Assembly: GCA_022839785.1 (NCBI GenBank)
Contig: JALHJW010000013.1
Span: 1 to 64,000, forward strand
Direction: 5' to 3'
Source of the DNA: Desulfovibrio sp.
Lineage (GTDB): Bacteria > Desulfobacterota > Desulfovibrionia > Desulfovibrionales > Desulfovibrionaceae
DNA: 64,000 nt
Position 1 is the stretch's first letter. Each line of letters starts with the position of its first letter. The notes beneath the pieces were generated by a model that worked only from the letters and a program-made list of their open reading frames with translations, was not told the DNA's origin and searched no databases. Positions 55,069 through 64,000 of the stretch are shown piece by piece. Both the position numbers and the translations under genes were made by a program.

Positions 55069-56091
55069 ATGACGTCCGTGCCCCTCGTCTCCGTGCTCAT
55101 GCCCTGCTTCAACGCGGCCGACACCCTGCCCGCCGCGCTTGCCAGCCTCGCGGCGCAGACGCTGCGCGACTTCGAGATCGTGGCCGTGGACGACGGATCG
55201 GACGACGCCACCTGGGACGTGCTGACCGCCCACGCCGCCCGTGAGCCGCGCCTGCGGCCCCTGCGCCTGACACACGCCGGGATCACCCCGGCCCTGAACG
55301 CCGGGCTCGCGGCCTGTCGCGCGGAGCTCATCGCGCGCATGGACGCGGACGACCTCTGCCTGCCCGGACGCCTCGCGGCCCAGGCCGCGCTCTTCGACGC
55401 CGACCCCGGACTCGCCGTGGCCTCCTGCCGCGTGCGCTTCGGCGGCTGCCGGAAGGCCAGCGGCGGCTACGCGGCCTACATCGACTGGATCAATGCGCTG
55501 CGCACCCACGAGGAGATGTTCCGCGCCCGCTTCGTGGAAGCCCCCCTGGCCCACCCCACGGCCATGCTGCGCGCCGACGCCCTGCGCGCCGCGGGCGGCT
55601 GGCGCGAGGGCCGCTTTCCCGAGGACTACGAACTCTGGCTCAGACTCTTCGCCGCGGGCGCGCGCTTCGCCAAGCACCCGGACGAGCTGCTCGTCTGGAA
55701 CGACCCGCCCGGCCGCCTCTCGCGCACCCACGAGAACTACGCGCCGGACGCCTTCGACGAGGTCAAGGCCGACCACCTCGCCGCGTGGCTGAAAACGGCC
55801 GCGCCCTCCTGGCCTGACGTCATCCTCTGGGGCGCGGGCAAGGGCTCGCGCCGCCGCATGGCCCCGCTCCTGGCGCGCGGCGCGCGCATCCGCGCCTACG
55901 TGGACATCGACCCGCGCAAGATCGGCAACCGCATCGCGGGCGTCCCCGTCATCGCCCCGGCGGACCTGCCCCCGCCGGGCGGCGTCTTCCTGCTCACGGC
56001 CGTGGGCTCGCGCGGCGCGCGCGCCGACATCGGCGCATGGCTGGCCGGGCACGGCTGGGAGGATGGACGGGACTGCCTGCACGCGGTCTAG
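55069..56091 (+). CDS. Family 2 glycosyltransferase fused to a Rossmann-like C-terminal domain
   Basis: 340 residues. GT-A domain to about 235: LVSVLMPCFNAADTLPAAL, AVDDGSDDAT, ARMDADDLCLPGRL and FPEDYELWLRL. The last about 95 residues (VILWGAGKGSRRRMAPLL, AYVDIDPRKIGNRIAGVPVI) resemble the NAD-binding N-terminal domain of PglD-type sugar transferases. The fusion suggests a glycan-modifying enzyme. Transcribed with the dehydrogenase or alone; terminators follow. Confidence 0.83.
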   Translation: MTSVPLVSVLMPCFNAADTLPAALASLAAQTLRDFEIVAVDDGSDDATWDVLTAHAAREPRLRPLRLTHAGITPALNAGLAACRAELIARMDADDLCLPGRLAAQAALFDADPGLAVASCRVRFGGCRKASGGYAAYIDWINALRTHEEMFRARFVEAPLAHPTAMLRADALRAAGGWREGRFPEDYELWLRLFAAGARFAKHPDELLVWNDPPGRLSRTHENYAPDAFDEVKADHLAAWLKTAAPSWPDVILWGAGKGSRRRMAPLLARGARIRAYVDIDPRKIGNRIAGVPVIAPADLPPPGGVFLLTAVGSRGARADIGAWLAGHGWEDGRDCLHAV

Positions 56092-56153
56092 TGCCGCGTC
56101 GCGGACGCGCGCCAGGACGCGTCCGGGGACGCCTTGCACGACGCCTCCGGCGG

Positions 56154-56188
56154 CCAGGGGAGGGGCGCTCCGCGCGCCCCTCCCCTGG
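56154..56188. terminator. Terminator hairpin
   Basis: 15-bp perfect stem (56154-56168 with 56174-56188) around a 5-nt loop, between the convergent glycosyltransferase and YprB-like genes. A second, shorter hairpin follows at 56204-56221. T tracts are weak. Confidence 0.65.
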
Positions 56189-56297
56189 ACCCCTTCCCGG
56201 CGCAAGGGGCCGAGGCCCCTTGACCCCGATCCCTGCGCCAACGGCGGCAGATCAGGCCCGCCCGGTCACGACGGCGAAACGACGGAGACGAAAAAGG

Positions 56298-57137
56298 CTA
56301 GCGTCCGCGAAAATAGATGCCCTTGAGCTTTCGGACCAGTTCCGCGTCGGGCTGGTGGGGGTTGGACACGCAGAGGCAATCGGGCAGGGGGACGCAGGCG
56401 GCGAAGGGCGTGGCGCAAAGGAGCTTTTCCGCGGCGTGGCGGAGCAGCGGGGCCAGGGAGAGCACGTCCTCGACGTTGTAGGCCAGCAGGGTTTCCAGGG
56501 CGCTCGCCGCGCCGGAATCGGCGAAACGCCGCCAGAGCAGCACGGCGAAGTAACCGTCCACCCCGTCCAGTTCGTCGCGCCCCAGCCCCAGCGCCTTTTC
56601 GCAGCGCTTGAGCCCCCCGGTCAGGCCGACCCGCTTGAGCAGAAAGCGCAAATCCACGTGCGCCTTGGGCAGGGCGATGCGCATCTCGCGCTCGATGAAC
56701 GGCGCGTCGAAGGAGCGGCCGTTGTAGGTCACGAGCAGCTTGAAGTCGCGGATGTCGTCCTGAAAGGCGTCGAGATTCCGGCCGTGCACGTAGGTGCGCA
56801 CGCTCCTGCCGTCGGACAGGGCGATGGAGGTGATGTGGTCCAGGCCCTTGCCCAGGCCCGTGGTCTCGATGTCGATGTAGGCCGTGGCGTGGGCGAAGTG
56901 GGGCCAGAGCCGCCAGTGCTCCTGGGGCGGCAGGCGGGCGGCGAAGAACTCGGCGTCCCCGGCGGCGAGGCGGTCGCGGGACGCGGCGAGCAGCTCGGCG
57001 GCCTGGGCGTGCTTGTGCGGCGAGACGAGGGCCGCGGCATGGGCGAAGTCGTCCCAGTGCCGCACGCCCGCGGCCCAGAACTTCTCCTCGGTGCGCACGC
57101 CGATGCCGGGAAGGTGGCAGAAGGTCTTTTCAAGCAT
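56298..57137 (-). CDS. YprB-like RNase H-fold 3'-5' exonuclease
   Basis: 279 residues. N-terminal helical part (MLEKTFCHLPGIGVRTEEKF, resembling a helix-hairpin element) and a DnaQ/RNase H domain with YIDIETTGL, VTYNGRSFDAPFIE and YNVEDVLSLAPL, which give the acidic metal ligands. A nuclease of unknown substrate. Start at 57137 chosen; 57212 would add non-family residues. Confidence 0.78.
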   Translation of the reverse strand: MLEKTFCHLPGIGVRTEEKFWAAGVRHWDDFAHAAALVSPHKHAQAAELLAASRDRLAAGDAEFFAARLPPQEHWRLWPHFAHATAYIDIETTGLGKGLDHITSIALSDGRSVRTYVHGRNLDAFQDDIRDFKLLVTYNGRSFDAPFIEREMRIALPKAHVDLRFLLKRVGLTGGLKRCEKALGLGRDELDGVDGYFAVLLWRRFADSGAASALETLLAYNVEDVLSLAPLLRHAAEKLLCATPFAACVPLPDCLCVSNPHQPDAELVRKLKGIYFRGR

Positions 57138-57314
57138 CGCCGCCTTGAGTACCCATCCGGGCGACGGCTGACAAGCGAAGAAATCGCGGCGCGCCGCATG
57201 CGGACCGCTCAAGGCGCGTCAAACGCACGAAGCAAAAGACGCCCACGCCGACGCGTATTCCCCATACGCGAGGGTTTGGACGTCTCGCGGCGACGCAGCG
57301 AATGGCGCGTTTTC

Positions 57315-57355
57315 AGCGGCCAGGGACGGGGCGCGAGGCCCCGTCCCTGGCCGCT
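57315..57355 (-). terminator. Long perfect hairpin after the small helical gene
   Basis: 18-bp perfect stem (57315-57332 with 57338-57355) and 5-nt loop, 21 bp after the stop at 57376 on the minus strand. No U tract (GAAAACG follows), so it may be a transcript-stabilising end or weak terminator. Confidence 0.6.
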
Positions 57356-57375
57356 CAAGGAGGTGCGGGGTCCGG

Positions 57376-57732
57376 TTAGCCCCGTTTGCTGACGTAGCGG
57401 CTGTGGAGCGGGGCGCTCGCGCCGCCCGCGGCCTGCTGGTAGCCGCCGAAGCGCTTGGTCTCCTGGCGCGTGCGCGTCAGGTCGGCCTTGAGTTCGGCGT
57501 GCAGCCTGCGCGCCTCGGCGGTGAGCATGCCCTGCATGTTCTTGAGCTGCGTGAGCTTGTCCAGCAGGGCGGCGGGCGAGGCCTCGTCCTTCATGGCGAG
57601 CACCCGGCGCACGATGTCCCCGCGTTGGGCGCTGCTCTCCTCCGCCTTCTCGAATTCGCCCTCGATGAGGAAGCCGAGTTCGGCCTCGCTCATGGCCAGT
57701 GCCTCGTCCAGGAGTCTGATGCGTTCGGACAT
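57376..57732 (-). CDS. Small helical protein, possible flagellar-type chaperone
   Basis: 118 residues, almost entirely amphipathic helix (LLDEALAMSEAELGFLIEGE, LTAEARRLHAELKADLTRTR). The size and pattern resemble FliT/FlgN-type export chaperones, but that is a weak likeness. Lies 14 bp after the 199-residue gene and is probably co-transcribed. Confidence 0.55.
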   Translation of the reverse strand: MSERIRLLDEALAMSEAELGFLIEGEFEKAEESSAQRGDIVRRVLAMKDEASPAALLDKLTQLKNMQGMLTAEARRLHAELKADLTRTRQETKRFGGYQQAAGGASAPLHSRYVSKRG

Positions 57733-57746
57733 GGCGCGTCCCTTCC

Positions 57747-58346
57747 TTACTGCACGTCCCGGATGTCTTCGCGCAGATTGGCGATGATCTGTTTCCAACG
57801 CTGCACGGCCGGGACGTATTCGTATTCGAGCAGATCGGCGAGGAGGACCCAGTCCTCGTTGCCGGTGACGTCGAGCATCTCGGTGAAGAGGGCGGACAGC
57901 TCCTCGATGGCCGCGGCCAGGAGCTTGTTCTCCTTGAGGGAGAACTCGTCGCGCAGCACCCCGACGATGCTGAAGAAGTCGCGGGTGACGTCGATCAGGT
58001 CCTGGAACATGTCCAGGGCCTCGGCGTCGTCGGCCTGGCGGAAGAGGCCCGCCACCTTGCGCGCGCCCGCGTCCATGATGGTCACGACCTTGTACAGCTC
58101 GCGCGTGACGTTCACGGCCATCTCGCCCACGCCCACGGTCACGAACTCCACGCTCGACACCTCGGCGGTGGGGATGTCCTCGGCTTGGTGGGGGTAGATC
58201 TCGGAAAAGCTTTCCTTGTTGACCAGCACGTCGGTGACGATGCGGTCGGTCATGTACTTGTCGGCCATGACCGTGACGATGATCTCTTCGAGATTCTGGA
58301 ACTGACTGATGTTTATCGGGGTTTCGCGGCCGTCCACAACGATCAT
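57747..58346 (-). CDS. Hypothetical helical protein
   Basis: 199 residues. Short beta start (MIVVDGRETPINISQFQNLE) followed by long acidic helices (DAEALDMFQDLIDVTRDFF, LLAAAIEELSALFTEML). Not recognised. A strong AGGAGGAG precedes the ATG, indicating good expression. First gene of a two-gene unit with the 118-residue protein. Confidence 0.6.
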   Translation of the reverse strand: MIVVDGRETPINISQFQNLEEIIVTVMADKYMTDRIVTDVLVNKESFSEIYPHQAEDIPTAEVSSVEFVTVGVGEMAVNVTRELYKVVTIMDAGARKVAGLFRQADDAEALDMFQDLIDVTRDFFSIVGVLRDEFSLKENKLLAAAIEELSALFTEMLDVTGNEDWVLLADLLEYEYVPAVQRWKQIIANLREDIRDVQ

Positions 58347-58455
58347 TGCACTCTCCTCCTTGAGGTGACGGGTTTTCCTGCCCCGGCGCTTTCAAGAAGC
58401 GTGCCGGGCAAGAATGACCGGGTGCGGGACCGCTAAAAGTCCCGGCGCACAAGAA

Positions 58456-60027
58456 TCAGCGGGCGGACAGGGAGGAGAGCGCAGCCAGCCCCTGGCGGTA
58501 GCGGGCCACCAGCGCGGCCACGTCGGCCAGACGGTCGCCGCGGGCCTCGCCCTGGGCGGCCAGGAGCCAGCCCAGCGGGGCCAGGCGGGGATCGGCCTGG
58601 AGCAGCGCGGTGAGGCGCTGCCAGGTGGCCAGGAACTTGGTCTTGAAGGCGGGCAGCGGGTTCTGCGCCAGGAGCGCGGCCTGCCCCTCCAGGAGCTGGG
58701 CCAGACCCGAGGCCTCGGCCAGGGGACGCGCCAGGGCGGCGCGCAATTCGGGCGGCAGGGGCGGGACGGCCGCGAGGTCCGGGGAGGCGGTCCCGTCAAG
58801 GAACTGACTGTAGAAGGCGCGCTGCGCCAGGAGCCAGGCGTGGCGGCCGTCCGGCGCGGCGCTGCCGGAGGCCTCCCCCAGGGGCGCGAGGCCGAGGTAG
58901 CCCGAGGCCTCGCGCCGGGCGACCCAGGCCCGGCTGCCGGGGGGCGGGGCGTCGCCCCAGCCTCCGGTCCCGGTCAGGCGGGCGGCCGCCGCCGCGAAGA
59001 CGCCGTCCGGGCCGATGGCCCGGCGGCAGGCCTCGCCGCGCGCGCAGGGCGCGCCGAAGGGACAGGGGTGGCAGTCCATGTCCGGTTCGAGGGAAAGCGC
59101 GCCCTCCAGGCAGGGACCGGTGTCCCAGGGCTGGGCCGTGCACAGGAAGACGGCCAGCACGGGCACGCCGAGGCCCGCGGCGAGGTGCATGGTGCCGGTG
59201 TCGTTGGTCGCCAGCAGACGCGCGCGCTGCAGCACGGCTGCCAGTTCGGGCAGCGAGGTGCGGCCGATGAGCGAGAGATGGGGATGGGACGAGAGCGCGG
59301 CGTAGCGTTCGGCCAGGCGCGCCTCGCCCGGGCCGCCCAGGAGCACGGGCAGCGCGCCCAGACGCTCGTGCAGGAGCGCGCCCAGGCGGACGAAATGCTC
59401 CAGGGGCCAGCGGCGGCGCTCCTCGCTCGCGCCGAGCTGAAAGGCCACGAGGCCGCCGGGCGCGGGCGGGGCCTCGGCCAGCAGGGCCTGGGCCCGTCCC
59501 CGCGCCGCTGCGTCCGGCCCGCGCAGGCGGGCGGCCGGGGGAATCTCGTGCGCGGCCAGACCCGCCACGCGGCAAAAGAGGTCGGCCACGTTGAAAGGGC
59601 TGGTGCCGCGATGGCGGCTGGCGGTCTGCAGGAAGGCGGCCCAGGGGCTGGCGTCCAGGCTGAAGCCGTCCTCGTCCAGGCACAATCCTGCCTGTTCGGC
59701 CCGCGCGAAGTGGCGGGCCAGCACGCGCCCGGCCAGGGAGGGCGTGATGTTCACCACGCGCTCGGGGGCGATGCGCCGCTCCACCTCGCCCGCCCAGGTC
59801 CAGAACTCGCCCAGCGCGGGCCGCCAGTCGCCGCCGGAGGCGGCCAGCAGGCGCGCGCCCGGCAGGGCGGCCACGCCCGCCGCGTGGTCCAGGAGCCCCG
59901 CGGCCTCGGCGAAGTTCTCCAGGACCGCGAGGTGCACCTCGTGGCCCTGCGCCGCCAGCCCGGAGACGCAGGACTGGCTCTGCACGAGGTCGCCGAAGCG
60001 GGTCAGGTTGACGAGCAGCAGACGCAT
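58456..60027 (-). CDS. Family 9 glycosyltransferase (heptosyltransferase-like)
   Basis: 523 residues. N-terminal MRLLLVNLTRFGDLVQSQ and the GT9 middle part VAFQLGASEERRRWPLEHFV, NDTGTMHLAAGLGVPVLAVF; a Cys cluster (CHPCPFGAPCARGEAC) in the middle is common in Desulfovibrio relatives. About 170 extra residues follow the GT-B part and are helical and unassigned. Adds a heptose or similar sugar to LPS or another glycan. Six bp from thiE. Confidence 0.82.
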   Translation of the reverse strand: MRLLLVNLTRFGDLVQSQSCVSGLAAQGHEVHLAVLENFAEAAGLLDHAAGVAALPGARLLAASGGDWRPALGEFWTWAGEVERRIAPERVVNITPSLAGRVLARHFARAEQAGLCLDEDGFSLDASPWAAFLQTASRHRGTSPFNVADLFCRVAGLAAHEIPPAARLRGPDAAARGRAQALLAEAPPAPGGLVAFQLGASEERRRWPLEHFVRLGALLHERLGALPVLLGGPGEARLAERYAALSSHPHLSLIGRTSLPELAAVLQRARLLATNDTGTMHLAAGLGVPVLAVFLCTAQPWDTGPCLEGALSLEPDMDCHPCPFGAPCARGEACRRAIGPDGVFAAAAARLTGTGGWGDAPPPGSRAWVARREASGYLGLAPLGEASGSAAPDGRHAWLLAQRAFYSQFLDGTASPDLAAVPPLPPELRAALARPLAEASGLAQLLEGQAALLAQNPLPAFKTKFLATWQRLTALLQADPRLAPLGWLLAAQGEARGDRLADVAALVARYRQGLAALSSLSAR

Positions 60028-60033
60028 GGGTCC

Positions 60034-60690
60034 TCAGCCTTGCAGATTCCGGGCCGCGGCCTGGGCGGCGCGCACGCGGGCCAGCAGTTCGGCCGCGGCG
60101 GCGCGCGGGTCCGGCGCGGCGCACAGGGCCGAGACCACGGCCACGCCCGCCGCCCCGGCGCGGATCACGTCCGCGGCCGAGTCCGGGCCGATGGCCCCGA
60201 TGCCCGCCACGGGGCGGCCGGCCCCGGCCACGACCGCGGCCAGGCCGGCCAAGCCGAGCACGGGCGCGGCGTCCTTCTTGGTGGTGGTGGGGAAGACCGG
60301 TCCCGCGCCCAGGTAGTCCACAGGCAGATGGCGAGCGGCCAGGGCCAGCTCCGGAGTCTCCACCGAGAGGCCGAGGATGGCCTCGGGTCCGAGGAGGGCG
60401 CGCGCGTCGGCCGCGTGCATGTCCGTCTGGCCCACGTGCACCCCGTCCGCGCCGCAGGCCAGGGCCACGTCCAGGCGGTCGTTGATCAGCAGGGGCACGG
60501 CGAAGCGGGCCAGCAGCGCCTTCATGGCCCGGGCCAGCTCCACGAACTCGCGGGTGGGGGCGTCCTTCTCGCGCAGCTGCACCAGGGTCGCGCCGCCCGC
60601 CACGGCCCGGGCCACCACGTCGAGCAGCTCCCGGCCGCCGCACAGGGGGCGGTCCGTGACCAGGTAGAGCGAGAGGTCGAAGCGCTTCAC
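60034..60690 (-). CDS. thiE: Thiamine phosphate synthase
   Basis: 218 residues, TIM barrel. YLVTDR, QLREKD, LLINDRLDVALACGADGVHV, GPVFPTTTK and GIGAI are the ThiE marks. Joins HMP-PP and thiazole phosphate. GTG start at 60690 overlaps the stop of the thiamine-binding gene (GTGA), supporting coupled translation. No TPP riboswitch seen upstream. Confidence 0.92.
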   Translation of the reverse strand: MKRFDLSLYLVTDRPLCGGRELLDVVARAVAGGATLVQLREKDAPTREFVELARAMKALLARFAVPLLINDRLDVALACGADGVHVGQTDMHAADARALLGPEAILGLSVETPELALAARHLPVDYLGAGPVFPTTTKKDAAPVLGLAGLAAVVAGAGRPVAGIGAIGPDSAADVIRAGAAGVAVVSALCAAPDPRAAAAELLARVRAAQAAARNLQG

Positions 60691-61004
60691 GCCCCCCTCC
60701 CCCGGTCCCCGGCCAGATGCGCCTCCAGGCTGCTGGTCTTGCCCTCCAGGCGGCCGCCCGGCCCCTCGCGCGAGTCGATCTTCAGGGTCATGTAGACCCG
60801 GGGGCAGCGGGCGCGCATGACAGCGTGACAGCGGGAGACCACGGCCATGACCTCGTCCCACTCGCCCTCGATGGTCGTGCCCATGGGGCCCAGGCGATGG
60901 GGCAGGCCGCTTTCCCGGATCACGGCCACGGCCTCGGCCACGAAACCGGCCACGCTCTCGCCCTGGCCGATGGGAAAAGTTGACAGATCAACCAATACGC
61001 TCAT
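60687..61004 (-). CDS. MTH1187/YkoF-family thiamine-binding protein
   Basis: 105 residues. MSVLVDLSTFPIGQGESVAG, LGPMGTTIEGEWDEVM and VYMTLKIDSREG match the MTH1187 (DUF77) family, which binds thiamine or related compounds. It is translationally coupled to thiE, which fits a thiamine role. GGAGGAG lies just before the ATG at 61004. Confidence 0.82.
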   Translation of the reverse strand: MSVLVDLSTFPIGQGESVAGFVAEAVAVIRESGLPHRLGPMGTTIEGEWDEVMAVVSRCHAVMRARCPRVYMTLKIDSREGPGGRLEGKTSSLEAHLAGDRGRGA

Positions 61005-61178
61005 GATCTCCTCCGGGGCCAGCAATGACGCCGTCTTACGGCCCCGGGCCGATGTCCGCAAGCCCCCTCGCCGAGGCCGGGGCGCTTTACTTCACAGGCC
61101 GCCTTTTGTAGCGTCATGCATTCGTTTTCCATCCCCCGCGGTCCGCACCGGAACCGCTCACCAACGGAGGTACCCGCA

Positions 61179-62498
<1,320 letters not shown>

Positions 62499-62521
62499 GC
62501 CTGCCCCGGCCCCACGCACAC

Positions 62522-62549
62522 GCAAAGGCGGCCTTCGGGCCGCCTTTGC
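62522..62549 (+). terminator. Rho-independent terminator after malic enzyme
   Basis: 12-bp perfect stem (62522-62533 with 62538-62549) with a stable TTCG tetraloop, 24 bp after the malic enzyme stop. Confidence 0.85.
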
Positions 62550-62604
62550 CGTTCGCACGGCGGCGCGGGCCGCGCCGTCCGGAAATCGGCCAGCGGGCGC
62601 TGTA

Positions 62605-62633
62605 TTGACATTCAGCCCGCCGCCCCCTTATCG
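62605..62633 (+). promoter_or_regulatory. Sigma-70 promoter of the TetR gene
   Basis: TTGACA (62605-62610), 17-bp spacer and TTATCG (62628-62633), about 32 bp before the regulator's ATG. Confidence 0.6.
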
Positions 62634-62665
62634 TCCGGGCAGACTGTCTTCATCAGGACGCATCA

Positions 62666-63244
62666 ATGGGCAAGATCAAGGCCATAGTGGACGCCGCGCA
62701 GACGCTCTTCGCTGAACACGGGTACGAGAACACCCCGGTGGCGGACATCGCCAAGATGGCGGGGGTGGCGGGCGGCACCATCATCTACCATTTCAAGAAC
62801 AAGGAAAACCTGCTCTTCATCGTCACCTGGCGAGTCCTGTATTCGCTCTACAAGGCCACGCTCAAGCACCTCGGCCCCTCGGGCAGCGGGCTTGAGACCG
62901 CGCTCAAGTTCGTGGACGGCTTTTTCGACTACATGGTCCGGCGCAGGGGCGAATTCCAACTCCTGCTGCAGAACACGGCCTACGACACCCTGGACGTGGA
63001 CGCCTTCCCCAACGCGGACCTCAAGGTCCTTTTCGAGCGCTACCTGCGGCTCCTGGAAGAGGCCGTGCTGCGCGGCCAGGAGGACGGCTCCATCGTCCCC
63101 TGCCCCTCCCGGCCCGCGGCCCTGCTGATCTACGCCTCGCTGCTCGGCGCGGCCCGCCTGCACCTCTCGCACGGCGAACCGCTGGACATGCTGCGCCAGG
63201 AAGCCGCCACGTTCGCGCGCTGCCGCCTCACGGCCCGAGCCTGA
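62666..63244 (+). CDS. TetR/AcrR family transcriptional regulator
   Basis: 192 residues. N-terminal TetR HTH (IVDAAQTLFAEHGYENTPVA, DIAKMAGVAGGTIIYHF, NKENLLF). The C-terminal ligand domain is helical and unassigned. Its targets are not evident: malic enzyme lies upstream on the same strand and selD converges from the right. Preceded by its own promoter. Confidence 0.9.
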   Translation: MGKIKAIVDAAQTLFAEHGYENTPVADIAKMAGVAGGTIIYHFKNKENLLFIVTWRVLYSLYKATLKHLGPSGSGLETALKFVDGFFDYMVRRRGEFQLLLQNTAYDTLDVDAFPNADLKVLFERYLRLLEEAVLRGQEDGSIVPCPSRPAALLIYASLLGAARLHLSHGEPLDMLRQEAATFARCRLTARA

Positions 63245-63274
63245 GGCGGCGCTCCGCCTCCGCCCTCCCTCTTC

Positions 63275-64000
63275 CTACGCCAGCACAAGCCGCGCGGGCA
63301 GGTCGCCGCGGGGCTGAACCTCGCCGATGAGCGCGGCGGTCTCGCCTGTCTCGGCGAGCAGGGCCAGGGCGCGGGGCAGGAGGGGGTCGGGCACGGCCAG
63401 GACCAAGCCGCCCGAGGTCTGGGCGTCGAAGACGAGGTCGGCGCGCAGGGGCTCCACGTCCGGCCCGATCCGCACGGCCGAGGCGCAGAACGCGCGGTTG
63501 GCGTGGCTGCCCGCGGGGATGAGGCCCATGGCGGCCAGTGAGAGCGCCTCCTCGAACATGGGGATGTCGCGCACCAAAAGGCGGATGGCGACGTCCGAGG
63601 CCCGCGCCATCTCCAGCAGGTGGCCGCCCAGGCCGAAGCCCGTGACGTCCGTGGCGGCCTTCAAGCCCAGTTCGCGGATCACGCGGCCGCCCGGGGCGTT
63701 GAGGCGCGCCGCCCAGGTCACGAGCAGCTCCTCGCAACGCGCAAAGCCCTGCCACTTGGCCTTCAGGGCCGTGGCCAGGATGCCGGTGCCCAGCGGCTTG
63801 GTCAGGAGCAGCCGGTCGCCGGGGCGCAGCCCCTTGTTGGTGGCGATGCGGCCGGGATCGATGGTCCCGGAGACGGCCAGGCCGTACTTGATCTCCGCGT
63901 CCTCCACGCTGTGGCCGCCCGCGGGCGCGGCCCCGGCCTCCAGGACCTTGTCGCGGCCGCCGCGCAGGATCTCGGCCAGGATGGAGCGCGGCATGTCCTT
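63275..64000 (-). CDS. selD: Selenide, water dikinase, C-terminal part (5' end outside the window)
   Basis: About 242 residues visible. AIR-synthase-like fold with TNKGLRPGDRLLLTKPLGTG, AATDVTGFGLGGHLLEMA and VFDAQTSGGLVLAVP, all SelD marks. It makes selenophosphate from selenide and ATP, the selenium donor for Sec-tRNA. The N-terminal glycine-rich loop with its Cys/Sec-Lys site lies beyond 64000. Its presence supports selenoprotein synthesis, including the DsrE-like gene at 40565. Whether SelD itself is a selenoprotein here cannot be seen. Confidence 0.93.
   Translation of the reverse strand, partial: KDMPRSILAEILRGGRDKVLEAGAAPAGGHSVEDAEIKYGLAVSGTIDPGRIATNKGLRPGDRLLLTKPLGTGILATALKAKWQGFARCEELLVTWAARLNAPGGRVIRELGLKAATDVTGFGLGGHLLEMARASDVAIRLLVRDIPMFEEALSLAAMGLIPAGSHANRAFCASAVRIGPDVEPLRADLVFDAQTSGGLVLAVPDPLLPRALALLAETGETAALIGEVQPRGDLPARLVLA

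Noticed and set aside
61005..61178. TPP riboswitch upstream of the thiamine genes
   Set aside because: The conserved CTGAGA and ACCTGATCTGG-type segments are not present.

Overview
The window is 64 kb of very GC-rich (roughly 70%) bacterial chromosome, densely coded on both strands. The gene content points to a Desulfovibrio-like member of the Desulfobacterota. Supporting signs are a giant FAD/Fe-S/CCG lactate-type dehydrogenase, an NtrY/NtrX-like pair, three HD-GYP proteins, an APS-reductase-like protein, a DsrE-family protein that reads through an in-frame UGA, and selD at the right edge. The lineage is inferred from these families and not proven.

Left part (1-12.0 kb): a frameshifted chemoreceptor with a CZB-like sensor region, an HD-GYP protein behind a Fur-box-like site, a DUF2461 protein and a PIG-L-like protein with a degenerate metal motif. 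A minus-strand operon follows: DUF4390, NtrY-like kinase, TIGR01777 epimerase, REC-PAS-HD-GYP regulator, lipoprotein, NtrX-like regulator. Region 12.1-20.2 kb holds rlmH, rsmG, fabD-argS-SPOR and two glycosyltransferases. Region 20.3-23.1 kb has a fatty acyl-CoA ligase, then an AT-rich gene for a lone winged-helix protein, then a nucleotidyltransferase-fold gene with a small partner on the opposite strand.

Middle part (23.2-36 kb): xseA, an M23 peptidase, xseB, ispA, dxs and a DUF333 protein in overlapping order; ispG-proS-hybrid kinase; a phytase-like beta-propeller protein; an APS-reductase-like protein; a PNPOx-fold protein; and tRNA-Arg(ACG) with its own promoter and terminator. Region 36-45.5 kb holds a Cys-cluster protein, an azoreductase, a zinc-ribbon microprotein, an S24-type repressor with a candidate operator, a YbgC thioesterase, an amidohydrolase, the DsrE-like selenoprotein candidate, a run of hairpins, trmO, another HD-GYP protein and opgG.

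Right part (45.8-64 kb): the 1196-residue FAD/Fe-S oxidoreductase followed by ruvX-mltG, an autotransporter, a beta-hydroxyacid dehydrogenase, a glycosyltransferase with a Rossmann tail, a YprB-like nuclease, two helical unknowns, a GT9 transferase, thiE with a thiamine-binding protein, malic enzyme, a TetR regulator and the 3' part of selD.

The strongest finding is the DsrE-family gene at 40565-40885. An in-frame TGA gives a Sec-Gly-Lys-Cys motif where DsrE relatives carry a CGxC motif. A small hairpin sits just downstream of the TGA, as expected for a bacterial SECIS, and selD is in the same window. Its promoter overlaps a palindrome, and it is followed by a row of perfect hairpins that looks like a mobile or repeated element.
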